Shown in pieces: positions 25,090 to 32,984 of a stretch of DNA of 64,000 bases (positions are counted from its first letter, which is position 1; the number at the start of each line of letters is the position of its first letter). A model generated the notes under the pieces. It was not told the origin of the DNA, searched no databases, and was given only the letters and a program-made list of their open reading frames with translations. The translations under genes and the position numbers were made by a program. This stretch comes from Marinagarivorans cellulosilyticus (GTDB taxonomy: Bacteria; Pseudomonadota; Gammaproteobacteria; Pseudomonadales; Cellvibrionaceae). The DNA lies in contig NZ_AP023086.1 of the NCBI RefSeq assembly GCF_021655555.1, positions 2,510,685-2,574,684 of the forward strand. The letters run 5' to 3'.

Positions 25090-25647
25090 CTACCGTTTTT
25101 TATGAGCCGATGCGCGAAACGCTTGGGTTCGGGCATCTTGCTCACGTTTGCGCTGTGCCTTTAATTGCTCATCCTCTAGCTGGGCAGCGCGTTCACGATC
25201 TTGCTGGTCTAGAGCTTCATCAATAACTGCATTTCGGCGAATGGTATCCACTGTTTCCCCTGGTAATGCGTAGTGCGTTTTTTCATACATCGTGAAGCGT
25301 GTAATGTAGGCAGGGATGGGCGCGCCCGAGGCGCCGACCGCATGTGGGCGTACGAACATAAACAATTCGGGGTTCGGTAGCTTAGGGAATAAATGCCTTA
25401 CACGCTCTGGGTGCGGTGGAAATCCCGTCATCGCGCTTCGACTTTCTGCGTCCCGCATGTTGAGCGTTCGTTTTCTTCGCTCGTAATTATTTGCTTTGTC
25501 ACCACCGGCGTAGTGGGCGTAAATGCTTTCCATATCTTGTCCGCGGTCCTCTACGACTTTATCGATTGAAGATGCACACCCTGCTGTCAGCGACATTGCA
25601 AGTATCGACGCAAGTATTGCGCTTGCTTTAATCCAATAATTTTTCAT
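25090..25647 (-). CDS. Conjugative transfer region lipoprotein (TIGR03751, TraV-like)
   Basis: 185 residues from ATG 25647. A lipoprotein signal peptide is followed by lipobox LTAGC (Cys about 24). A conserved core (MESIYAHYAGGDKANNYERRKRTL, FPKLPNPELFMFVRPH) leads to a highly charged Arg/Gln/Glu C-terminus. The position after the PFL_4705 gene and the lipoprotein character fit TIGR03751, proposed as the TraV/VirB7-like outer-membrane partner of the core complex. It starts inside the end of the preceding gene (20-bp overlap). Confidence 0.85.
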   Translation of the reverse strand: MKNYWIKASAILASILAMSLTAGCASSIDKVVEDRGQDMESIYAHYAGGDKANNYERRKRTLNMRDAESRSAMTGFPPHPERVRHLFPKLPNPELFMFVRPHAVGASGAPIPAYITRFTMYEKTHYALPGETVDTIRRNAVIDEALDQQDRERAAQLEDEQLKAQRKREQDARTQAFRASAHKKR

Positions 25648-27073
25648 GTGAGCCCCGATTGTTATGTGAATAGACCAGCTTTCTCGCATTGCTGTGATAG
25701 TCGATAAGGAGATCTGATGTTATGTGGAGTACTACTTCTGCCCCAGGCTGGACGACAATTGCGTCAAAGGTGTCGCGGTTACGTGACATGTAAAATTCAT
25801 TAACGGTCCCTACAGCGTCTGCGGCCATACGATTGGCTTCGAACTTCCCTACATCGCCGGTTACCGTACTATTGCTACCACCGGCGATATCTCTTCTATT
25901 GGTCACTTCCGATTCGGCTCTTGCGTTAAAGTAGCTTCCTGCGAGACCTAATATTCCGACTGTTGTAATTTTCTGAGGTGCATCGGTAACGCGCTGTCCT
26001 GTGATGCACGGAACGCCCATTTTGTTGCTGATGTAGCCAATAGAGTTCTTATTTTTCGACCCCCCGATAGGGTTTAATGAGCTAATCGCTGACGTTTTTC
26101 CGTTGCTCGACTCTAGGTGCTGAACGCGCCCATCTTGAAATGTGAAGGTTGCGGCCGTCAGTGCCACTGACGCGCATGAAAGATTCCAGTTACCGGTCGC
26201 AATTCCCTCAAATACAATGCCGTCTAATCCTGGAATATTGAGGCCATTAGTTGCCAGGTTATTATTTCCAACAATGATTTTTACCGGGAAGGGATCTTTC
26301 AGTTTATCGCCGATCGGCACTCGACCAATCATCGCCGTCATTGCTACGGCATCGAGTAAAGTTGAGCGTGCGGGTATCGTATAGTGTGGGGTGATCTCAT
26401 CCACTTCGATGATTTCGTCTAGTCCACTGAGTCCCGATTTCGACGGCTCGTCTGCCGTTGGCTCCGGTGACTCGAAGTTAATAGACGGAGAGGCAGTGTT
26501 GGATATTACCGGTACGCTGGCGTACCCGCTTAATTTCCGGTAACTCGGGGCATGATCTTGAGCTTTCCCATATCCCTTACTCTTCCCCGCTGAGCCGGTA
26601 CTACCATCCCAGCCTAAATCTCCATCGGTAAACTCATAACCGTTGGCCGACGTGGTTTCAAACTTTTGTTGTTGTTGGATGAATTGCGAGGTTAGGTTTT
26701 TAAGCTCACCTGACATCTCGCCGAATTTATTCATGGCTAGATCAATCCGGTTGTCGCCTTTGGCCGTGCCGTTACTGCGCTCTAAACTTTCTAAACGATC
26801 ATTAATCAATGCGTTTTGTGTTTGTAATTCTTTCACCCTTTTTTGTGAGGCTTCATAGCGAGCATTGGTTTGTTTCATCGTTTCGACAATCGTGTCGCCC
26901 TCGATGGCGACAGGTGTGACTTTCGTTTTTGGGTCTTCCTGTTTTGAGTCTTCCTGTTGGGTAACGGTGTTTTGAGTTTTGGGGGCGGGCTCGTTGAATT
27001 TATTGATCACGACAATAACGACAAACACTATGATTAGGCCTAGGCCACCCCATACCAGTTTATTAGTACGCAT
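25628..27073 (-). CDS. ICE conjugative transfer protein, PFL_4705/TraB-like family (TIGR03752)
   Basis: 481 residues. One N-terminal membrane anchor (LVWGGLGLIIVFVVIVVINKF, about 4-24), a Pro/Thr/Gln-rich segment, a coiled coil (about 60-130), then a beta-rich periplasmic domain. That domain includes TIPARSTLLDAVAMTAMIGRVPIG and GLDGIVFEGIATGNWNLSCASV, the VirB10/TraB-like part of the core channel. ATG 27073 is preferred over 27079 because GGAGG is six bases upstream. It overlaps the PFL_4704 gene by 11 bp. Confidence 0.9.
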   Translation of the reverse strand: MRTNKLVWGGLGLIIVFVVIVVINKFNEPAPKTQNTVTQQEDSKQEDPKTKVTPVAIEGDTIVETMKQTNARYEASQKRVKELQTQNALINDRLESLERSNGTAKGDNRIDLAMNKFGEMSGELKNLTSQFIQQQQKFETTSANGYEFTDGDLGWDGSTGSAGKSKGYGKAQDHAPSYRKLSGYASVPVISNTASPSINFESPEPTADEPSKSGLSGLDEIIEVDEITPHYTIPARSTLLDAVAMTAMIGRVPIGDKLKDPFPVKIIVGNNNLATNGLNIPGLDGIVFEGIATGNWNLSCASVALTAATFTFQDGRVQHLESSNGKTSAISSLNPIGGSKNKNSIGYISNKMGVPCITGQRVTDAPQKITTVGILGLAGSYFNARAESEVTNRRDIAGGSNSTVTGDVGKFEANRMAADAVGTVNEFYMSRNRDTFDAIVVQPGAEVVLHITSDLLIDYHSNARKLVYSHNNRGSHEKLLD

Positions 27074-27872
27074 AACCATCCTCCATTACCGCCTCGCTAA
27101 ATGGGATGTCTGATACGAGATAAAGCGTCGTTCTATCGTCAAAAGTGCCGGCCTCTGACAAATACTGGTGTTGCGGCGTAATGTGTGTAAAGTTTCCGCG
27201 CACTCGCTCAGGGTTCACTGGCACGACCATGGCGCTTTTATTGATGATGAGTACCGCTGTGATGTAATGTCCATAGCCATTCCATTGCCCGATAACTTCA
27301 ACGCCATAGGTTTCACCGAGTGCGCTTTGGAGCAGTGGAAAATCCTCTGGGAGCTCGGGCGTTTCTAAGAGTCCGATATTGCTGTCACTCGGCAATAATC
27401 TATCTGGGGCATATAGTGATTGCGCGACATAACGTGTCAGCACAAGCTCTGCAGGGTCACTAAGTTCGGGTATTACATCTTTAGGTTTATTGCTATTGTT
27501 TAACAGCACGCGCCGTGGGTCTTCAATGATGATGTCGTTGGTCAATCCTTTTTCCGATGCCATCAAGTCAATGACATAAACATCCTGACCATCATCGGTC
27601 GTGACGATAATCCGTGATTTCTCGAAAGGCGCTGTTGCTTTCCAATAAATGATTTGCCTATTTGGTGCTAGTGCTTGCAGCTTTTGAGTCGTTGCCAGTG
27701 GCACTTGGATATTTACCGCTGTTGGAAATATGACTCTAACTTCTTCATTCACTTTAATGTTTATTGTCAGCGGCTTATTGTCCCAAACCTTGACCGTTTC
27801 TGTCTCGGCCTTAGCTACTGAACCTAGCCCAAGACCAATTATTAGCACGGCTACAAAGTGAGTTATTTTCAT
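27063..27872 (-). CDS. ICE conjugative transfer protein, PFL_4704 family (TIGR03749, TraK-like)
   Basis: 269 residues with a cleavable signal peptide (about 1-22, ending VAKA). The mature protein starts TETVKVWDNKPLTINIKVNEEVRVIFP, the beta-rich beginning typical of the DUF3438/PFL_4704 family, comparable in position and type to TraK/VirB9 of the outer-membrane core. Start overlaps the preceding stop by 4 bp. Confidence 0.87.
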   Translation of the reverse strand: MKITHFVAVLIIGLGLGSVAKAETETVKVWDNKPLTINIKVNEEVRVIFPTAVNIQVPLATTQKLQALAPNRQIIYWKATAPFEKSRIIVTTDDGQDVYVIDLMASEKGLTNDIIIEDPRRVLLNNSNKPKDVIPELSDPAELVLTRYVAQSLYAPDRLLPSDSNIGLLETPELPEDFPLLQSALGETYGVEVIGQWNGYGHYITAVLIINKSAMVVPVNPERVRGNFTHITPQHQYLSEAGTFDDRTTLYLVSDIPFSEAVMEDGYAY

Positions 27873-28489
27873 AGTGTCTTTACCTCATTCTCTGTGATCC
27901 GTTCTGGCTCACTGTAGAAACCATCAAGCGCTTGGCCAAAATGATTGCAATTTCGATTGTCCGGTACTACTCGAAGTGGATATTTGATATGCACGTTTTT
28001 CACTTCTGAGCTATCAATTCGCTCGACGATATGCATGTATAAGTAAGTCACGAATGTGCTGCCGCCTAGCTCTTTGACAAAAGACTCTTTAAATGCAACA
28101 TCTGATGTCATTGTTCGTGTTCGGTCTAATTCTCCATTAGCCGATTTTTCTGCTTTAATCTTGTCTAACTGTTTTTTGAATGCCGGCGTGAAATAGCACT
28201 CATAGGTTTTTATCCTTGCAGGCAGGTCTACCTTTCCACTCACTTTCCAATCATTCACTTCACGCCAAATGTGATGTGCAAATACATAACTTGATGATGA
28301 TTGATATTCACCAGGCTTAACGCGCGCGCCATGCGATAGGTCGGGTGGCACTTGAACTGTAAACATGTTTTGCTTGAGACCTATTAAAGTCAGCAGCCCT
28401 GCAATAATTGCAACTAAAACAAGGCCGCCCATTCGCAATGTCCAAATGTGCGAATCGCGCGATGAGATACCATTACGTTGATCAGCCAC
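27869..28489 (-). CDS. ICE conjugative transfer protein, PFL_4703 family (TIGR03746, TraE/VirB8-like)
   Basis: 206 residues using a GTG start at 28489, preceded by GAGGAG six bases upstream and overlapping the previous stop by 8 bp; longer in-frame starts would overlap the upstream gene by 70 bp. One membrane anchor (about 19-37, MGGLVLVAIIAGLLTLIG) precedes a periplasmic domain with conserved YVFAHHIWREVNDWK and YECYFTPAFKKQLD. Family DUF2895, the probable VirB8/TraE equivalent. Confidence 0.87.
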   Translation of the reverse strand: MADQRNGISSRDSHIWTLRMGGLVLVAIIAGLLTLIGLKQNMFTVQVPPDLSHGARVKPGEYQSSSSYVFAHHIWREVNDWKVSGKVDLPARIKTYECYFTPAFKKQLDKIKAEKSANGELDRTRTMTSDVAFKESFVKELGGSTFVTYLYMHIVERIDSSEVKNVHIKYPLRVVPDNRNCNHFGQALDGFYSEPERITENEVKTL

Positions 28490-28832
28490 GTCGAGCTCCT
28501 CTGCCGTAGCGTTTTGAATCGAGCAGGAATGGCTTGCTCGATAAACCGGCACTTAATTTTGTTAGAAATAGTTTTTCGGCTAACCATCCTTCATAATATT
28601 TTTGCCTGAGTCCCTGGATCATATTCAATGCTAGGTAAGTAACTCCTACGATTGAAATTAGACCCAGCACGGCACCCACAAAGAAACCGAAAATAATCAT
28701 TAGAAATATAAAAATTGCGATTCCAATGACCGAAGAAAATAGGGCGCTTACCGTGATCTCACGCATTGTGCAATCCATGAAAACAACGGGCTCAGAATTG
28801 ATGGCCTCTGCCAAACGGTCATTGGAATCCAT
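28482..28832 (-). CDS. Conjugative transfer region protein (TIGR03750/DUF3487, TraL-like)
   Basis: 116 residues with two hydrophobic helices in the middle (LFSSVIGIAIFIFLMIIFGFFVGAV and LISIVGVTYLALNMI) and a basic C-terminus. Short N-terminal DRLAEAINSEPVVF is typical of the DUF3487 family, which occupies this slot before the TraE-like gene and resembles TraL/VirB3. It follows the TIGR03745 gene by 10 bp. Confidence 0.85.
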   Translation of the reverse strand: MDSNDRLAEAINSEPVVFMDCTMREITVSALFSSVIGIAIFIFLMIIFGFFVGAVLGLISIVGVTYLALNMIQGLRQKYYEGWLAEKLFLTKLSAGLSSKPFLLDSKRYGRGARRG

Positions 28833-28842
28833 AGTCCTCTCC

Positions 28843-29250
28843 TTATGCTAAGTAAGCAGTCAACCAGCCGACAAAGACAACGACGAATAAGAGCCCGCCA
28901 ATGGATGCCACCACTTTACCGACAATATCGCCAATGGCTGTTTCTTCATCGCGTCGTACCTTGTTGAATTCTTTTATGACAGTTTTTAACACTGTAAAGG
29001 CCATGAAAATCACAAAAATCCATGAGGCGAATAAGAATAAATATTTGATGATGGCTAAAAACATATCTAGCGGTGACGAGCTCTCATTGACGCCTGGTAG
29101 TGTGACCTTTGGTACTTTAAATCCATTTTCTGCGTCCTGCGCTGCGGCCGAAGTAGATAGCGCGGTCATATTTAGCATCACGAATGGCTTTAGTGTTGCC
29201 GTGTTGACCTTGTCTTTAAGGTTTGAATAAAGTGAAGTAAGTGTTTTCAT
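28843..29250 (-). CDS. ICE membrane protein, PFL_4702 family (TIGR03745)
   Basis: 135 residues. N-terminal hydrophobic segment ends with an Ala-rich possible cleavage region (STSAAAQDAENGFKVP), followed by two strong helices (LDMFLAIIKYLFLFASWIFVIFMAFTVL and GDIVGKVVASIGGLLFVVVFVGWLT). This is the TIGR03745/DUF2976 layout. Such a small double-helix protein is a candidate pilin-like subunit, but that is inference. It precedes the TraL-like gene. Confidence 0.85.
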   Translation of the reverse strand: MKTLTSLYSNLKDKVNTATLKPFVMLNMTALSTSAAAQDAENGFKVPKVTLPGVNESSSPLDMFLAIIKYLFLFASWIFVIFMAFTVLKTVIKEFNKVRRDEETAIGDIVGKVVASIGGLLFVVVFVGWLTAYLA

Positions 29251-29261
29251 TTTTTTTGCTC

Positions 29262-29498
29262 CTAGAATCCTAAAAAAATACCTAGTATCAGCAATACCGC
29301 GAATAGTCGGAGGATATGCATGATCAGGTCTTGTGGTGTGTAGTCCGCTCCGTCTTTTTGAGATTCTTTGATCCCATTATTTACTGCTTTAAAAATAACG
29401 ATCGCCATGAGGCAGACAATCATAATCACGAACACGCCAGCCAGTTTTGTGGGTGAACCGAAATACAACTTGAAGGCTTCTATCGTGTTGTCGTTCAT
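29262..29498 (-). CDS. Conjugative transfer region protein, PFL_4701 family (TIGR03758/DUF3262)
   Basis: 78 residues with two hydrophobic helices (about 16-36, AGVFVIMIVCLMAIVIFKAV, and 59-78, LRLFAVLLILGIFLGF). Start phrase NDNTIEAFKLYFG is of the family type. It lies between the RAQPRD gene and the TIGR03745 gene, as in reference GI-type clusters. Confidence 0.85.
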   Translation of the reverse strand: MNDNTIEAFKLYFGSPTKLAGVFVIMIVCLMAIVIFKAVNNGIKESQKDGADYTPQDLIMHILRLFAVLLILGIFLGF

Positions 29499-29508
29499 AA
29501 CATCTCGC

Positions 29509-29817
29509 TTAGCGCGTGTAATGTTTCTTGAGGGGGTTTACTCGGCGCGGCGAGCGCTTAGGTGTATTCGCGTGACGTTCGATTGCCGTTTGTATCTCGG
29601 TTAGATCTGCGTCAATGTTTGCGTAGTCAGCGCGGATTCGTGACTTTTTGTTCCTCGCTTGTTCTGCTTTTGCTAAAAGTGATTTGATGTATTCCAATTC
29701 AGAGGCCGCTTTTATGAGCAATGCGCGCTCAGACTCAGAAGCGTTATCACTCGCGATTGCCGAGGGAACGCCTAGTGACAGGGGGATGGCGATACACGCC
29801 GCTATTAGAATTTTCAC
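29509..29817 (-). CDS. RAQPRD-family ICE protein (TIGR01690)
   Basis: 102 residues: signal peptide (MKILIAACIAIPLSLGVPSAIAS) and a short helical periplasmic domain with SERALLIKAASELEYIKSLLAKAEQA, then RIRADYANIDADLTEIQTAIE, which corresponds to the family's conserved C-terminal block. The C-terminal tail is very basic. Starts in an ATGA overlap with the preceding gene. Confidence 0.85.
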   Translation of the reverse strand: MKILIAACIAIPLSLGVPSAIASDNASESERALLIKAASELEYIKSLLAKAEQARNKKSRIRADYANIDADLTEIQTAIERHANTPKRSPRRVNPLKKHYTR

Positions 29818-30320
29818 TGCTGTATTTCCTCTTTAGTGATAACAATGGGGTAGACAGATACGCCGAATATCTCTGCGATATCATCGGTATTTAAGACGTA
29901 GAGTTTTAGCGGTTTAGCGGCAATTGACATTTCTCGGAACGCGTCGCCATTGGGAACATTTGTCAGTAATCCACGGACAATGCCTTGCTCTTGGAGGACG
30001 GCTTTGTTTTTAATAATCCATCCTTTTGATGCTGTGTCGGCTCCTAATACAAAGAAGGGGTTGATGCCTTGCTTGCCGTGCTTAATTGGTGCAGCAAGTT
30101 TTCCTACACTCATTCTTTCGGATACCATTGGAAAAACATAAGCATCAAATGCAATGAGCTCTTTCGTAGGTACTCGCATTGATTTTGCGAGCTTTCTAAT
30201 ATCCTCTCCGCTTGGGATTCCGCTTGGGCGTGTATTGCCGAAGTCTTTAATGACAATGGGTTCTGCTTTAGTAACATCTGCGATCAAAATTAGAATCAAT
30301 GCAAAGGCCATGATTTTCAT
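29814..30320 (-). CDS. ICE conjugative transfer protein, PFL_4695 family (TIGR03765)
   Basis: 168 residues from ATG 30320, fixed by the ATGA overlap with the transglycosylase stop. Signal peptide (about 1-19, ending VTKA), then EPIVIKDFGNTRPSGI and a middle block (FVLGADTASKGWIIKNKAVLQEQGIVRGLLTNV) typical of PFL_4695 proteins. The C-terminal ISV-type ending (FGVSVYPIVITKEEIQQ) is also typical. Periplasmic, role in transfer not defined. Confidence 0.87.
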   Translation of the reverse strand: MKIMAFALILILIADVTKAEPIVIKDFGNTRPSGIPSGEDIRKLAKSMRVPTKELIAFDAYVFPMVSERMSVGKLAAPIKHGKQGINPFFVLGADTASKGWIIKNKAVLQEQGIVRGLLTNVPNGDAFREMSIAAKPLKLYVLNTDDIAEIFGVSVYPIVITKEEIQQ

Positions 30321-30859
30321 AAAATATCTCCATACATCGTGCATTGCGCTGAAATCTCCCGACACTTCATAAACACCAGGGCGCGGTACGGGGCGGCATA
30401 CTCTTCTTTGGAGGGGTGGTGGTATCGGCCTGCGGCCACCCACCAGTTGGGGCGCCCATTACGGGATGTGACATCAAACTCACTAGATAGAATTTGAGCC
30501 GCATACTCCAAATTGACTCTTGGATTTAACAATGCCGTTGGGTCACTGAATTTGTGGCCATGTGCCGGTAAGTAAATTTGCCCTAAACCTACTGCGATAC
30601 GATTTTCATAATTCATGAATTCGATTAACGCCGCTTTGGCTTCTGCCTTACTGCGGTATCGATACGCTTTGTGTGCGACATTCAGTGTCCATGGCCATGG
30701 GTGATAGGTTCCGTTTCTCGACTCACCGCTTTCTTGAAGAATTACGCTATAAAATACTTCGACAGGAACACCATATTTTTCGGCGACGACCCCATAGGCT
30801 CTTGGTATTTCGCCATATGCCGACGCACTTAATATCGCGATTACAAAAAACTTAATCAC
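30317..30859 (-). CDS. Conjugation-associated lytic transglycosylase (SLT domain)
   Basis: 180 residues. Signal peptide (MIKFFVIAILSASAYG), then an SLT/lysozyme-like fold with the catalytic Glu in VILQESGESRNGTY (Glu43). Further conserved blocks are RIAVGLGQIYLPAHGHKF and LLNPRVNLEYAAQILSSEF. It cuts peptidoglycan to let the T4SS channel through, like VirB1. A transglycosylase between PFL_4693 and PFL_4695 homologues is standard for PFGI-1 clusters. Confidence 0.92.
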   Translation of the reverse strand: MIKFFVIAILSASAYGEIPRAYGVVAEKYGVPVEVFYSVILQESGESRNGTYHPWPWTLNVAHKAYRYRSKAEAKAALIEFMNYENRIAVGLGQIYLPAHGHKFSDPTALLNPRVNLEYAAQILSSEFDVTSRNGRPNWWVAAGRYHHPSKEEYAAPYRALVFMKCREISAQCTMYGDIL

Positions 30860-31599
30860 AAGGCTAACCTCACAAAGCCTTCTTCGGTTTTAACATACGC
30901 CACTGGAATGCTGGCAAATGCGACCGGTATCGTACTCAGTTGATTAAAGTTACCTTTGTCATAATTGAGTGTTATCTGTTTTGCTTGTACTCGGTCAACC
31001 GGAATGTTCGCGTTACTTGCCCATTCAAAAACCTGTTCTTGGCTCACGTCATCCATCACGTACACATCGATTTTTGTTCCTGAACTTAATAGGCGATTCA
31101 TCATGGATTTACAGCGTGCATCACAGGCCTTGGCATACGTGAAAAATGCCACTGCATCTTTTGGTCCTAGGTTATCGGCTACTGGTCGACGCCCTTTGAT
31201 AAATGCAGCATATTTCGCATGAATAACTTCTCGCTCATTGTTATAAATCTGCTGATAATTGAGTACCGCATCTTCTCTCCACTGATCGAGCTTTGCCTCC
31301 AATCGCGCATAGCGACGCTTCTCTTCGATATTCGTGGCATAAATTGACAGCAGCTGTAGGGGAGTGGCTTCGTTTCCCCATGATCCCCATGCCGTTTTAG
31401 CTTTAATTGTTTCGTATGTAGTCCATTCTTGTTCCGTGAGGCCCCAGTTCTCCCAAGTGTTTGTTTTGACTTCATCAAGCCCGTTAAATAGTTGGTTAAA
31501 CTCCTGAACCTTTAGGCGCGCGACAGCTGTACCCTCAGCTTGCGCTAGGCCGGATAGGCACGCGATGATCATTAATAAAGCTTTCATTGGTAGGCTCAT
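30856..31599 (-). CDS. ICE conjugative transfer protein, PFL_4693 family (TIGR03759)
   Basis: 247 residues, signal peptide (about 1-21, LMIIACLSGLAQA). The family block NTWENWGLTEQEWTTYETIKAKTAWG (about 41-66) and the charged helical region TNIEEKRRYARLEAKLDQWREDAVLNYQQ are diagnostic. A thioredoxin-like C-terminal half includes IDVYVMDDVSQEQVFEWA. Overlaps its neighbours on both sides by 4 bp. Periplasmic; exact role unknown. Confidence 0.87.
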   Translation of the reverse strand: MSLPMKALLMIIACLSGLAQAEGTAVARLKVQEFNQLFNGLDEVKTNTWENWGLTEQEWTTYETIKAKTAWGSWGNEATPLQLLSIYATNIEEKRRYARLEAKLDQWREDAVLNYQQIYNNEREVIHAKYAAFIKGRRPVADNLGPKDAVAFFTYAKACDARCKSMMNRLLSSGTKIDVYVMDDVSQEQVFEWASNANIPVDRVQAKQITLNYDKGNFNQLSTIPVAFASIPVAYVKTEEGFVRLAL

Positions 31600-32279
31600 A
31601 AAGCGAGTTGGCGTTCACGGCCAGCGACTTCAAAAATAGCGCTGCGACCATCGAGTCGAATAAACTTCCAGCCATTCCATTCATCACCGTTGCGTAGTAA
31701 TGGTGATACTTCTCCTTTAGTTGAAGCGAGGTTAACCAAACCGTAATCACCTTGGGAGCGTATCGATACGAGACTCATTGGCTGAATGACAGCCCGTCTC
31801 TGTGCTACTGGTTTTGTTTTGACTACCGATTTTTTCTTGCTTTCTTTTATTGCGATCCATTGCTTTTCAATTTCTATGAGTCTCAATTCGAGTTGGTCGA
31901 CGCGCTCGCTCGAGAGTGTGATCTTCCCGTTGTTTTGGTCACTACGCTCCTCGATATACATTTTCAAGTTATGAAGGCTGTCTTCAAAACTTTTCGCTGT
32001 TTCCTCATTTGTTTTTACACTCCCTGTCACCTCGGAAATACTATTTGTGTTGAGCGCAACAGCATCTTCGATACCTTTGAAGCGATCGTCCTCGGGCTTA
32101 AATACCGTGTAACCCACAAAAACCATTAGCGTTATATTGGTGATTACAAAAAACCCTTTAAAAGCTGTTTCAAGGTGTCGTTTTTTATTCGCTTTATATT
32201 CGCCAATAGTTTCTGATTCGTCGGACACCTCTTGCTCGTACTGCTGGGTGAGTTCAGGTGGTAAAGTGGTTGATTCCAT
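31596..32279 (-). CDS. T4SS-operon membrane-anchored protein (227 aa), PilP-like C-terminus
   Basis: One membrane helix near residues 40-60 (FKGFFVITNITLMVFVGYTVF), then a coiled coil (about 95-140) and a small C-terminal beta domain (SLVSIRSQGDYGLVNLASTKGEVSPLLRNGDEWNGWKFIRLDGRSAIFEV). That domain looks like the PilP/GspC-type pilotin-like fold. I cannot name the family. It sits between the PFL_4697 and PFL_4693 homologues and overlaps the latter by 4 bp, so it is a T4SS-operon member. Confidence 0.7.
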   Translation of the reverse strand: MESTTLPPELTQQYEQEVSDESETIGEYKANKKRHLETAFKGFFVITNITLMVFVGYTVFKPEDDRFKGIEDAVALNTNSISEVTGSVKTNEETAKSFEDSLHNLKMYIEERSDQNNGKITLSSERVDQLELRLIEIEKQWIAIKESKKKSVVKTKPVAQRRAVIQPMSLVSIRSQGDYGLVNLASTKGEVSPLLRNGDEWNGWKFIRLDGRSAIFEVAGRERQLAL

Positions 32280-32288
32280 AGCCGTTTC

Positions 32289-32984
32289 CTACAAAAATTT
32301 CTTGAACGTTGATGCAGTGATAAATATCGCTAGTCCGGTGATGAACATGGCTGGTAAAAAAATCACAGTAGGGTGTATCGAGATCGGTATTGTTAAATAC
32401 AAGACAAACGCCAATATCATCGATGGTCCTACCCATCGTTTAGCGTGGTGATAGATTGTTGCTGATTCTTTGCCACCGCAGCTTTTGCGTATTTCTCTCT
32501 CTGTTAGTCCATCCATTCCAGCGAGCAATGACACTAAAATGAATCCACTTATCGAGCTAATACACATGGCAAGGCGCACTGAGAATATGAAAAACACATT
32601 GATCATCGATTGCAGTAACGACCCTATGACATTCATCACCGACGAGCTTGAGTTGGCCGCTGAATAGGCCAATCCACCAATTCCGCTCCACGTCATAAAG
32701 TCTCGTGTATAGCTCGCTAATTGCGCGGCGAGATCACCGGGATAAATATTGAGAAAAAAGTTCTTATTGAAGTCCGATAAGTATTCGATTTCTTTATTCA
32801 GTACTAACTGTGAATGATCGAGGTCCCACCAAAAAACTATGCCAACCCACTCGATAAGGATTGATCCAATTACGGCGTAAAGCGCCCACATCGACATACT
32901 CCACGCTCGACCCACAGTGGCCCCAAAGAGCCTTTCTATAACCCCGCGACGTTTTACTTCTCTTGGTTGCTTTCGTTGTGCCAT
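32289..32984 (-). CDS. ICE membrane protein, PFL_4697 family (TIGR03747/DUF4400)
   Basis: 231 residues with about four predicted helices: one near 30-50 (MSMWALYAVIGSILIEWVGIVFW), one near 130-155 and two close to the C-terminus. The block WWDLDHSQLVLNKEIEYLSDF and the later GREIRK-like GLTEREIRKSCGGKESATIYHHAKRW are family-typical. It overlaps the traD stop by 1 bp (TAATG), and TraD/PFL_4697 pairing is conserved in these systems. Confidence 0.87.
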   Translation of the reverse strand: MAQRKQPREVKRRGVIERLFGATVGRAWSMSMWALYAVIGSILIEWVGIVFWWDLDHSQLVLNKEIEYLSDFNKNFFLNIYPGDLAAQLASYTRDFMTWSGIGGLAYSAANSSSSVMNVIGSLLQSMINVFFIFSVRLAMCISSISGFILVSLLAGMDGLTEREIRKSCGGKESATIYHHAKRWVGPSMILAFVLYLTIPISIHPTVIFLPAMFITGLAIFITASTFKKFL

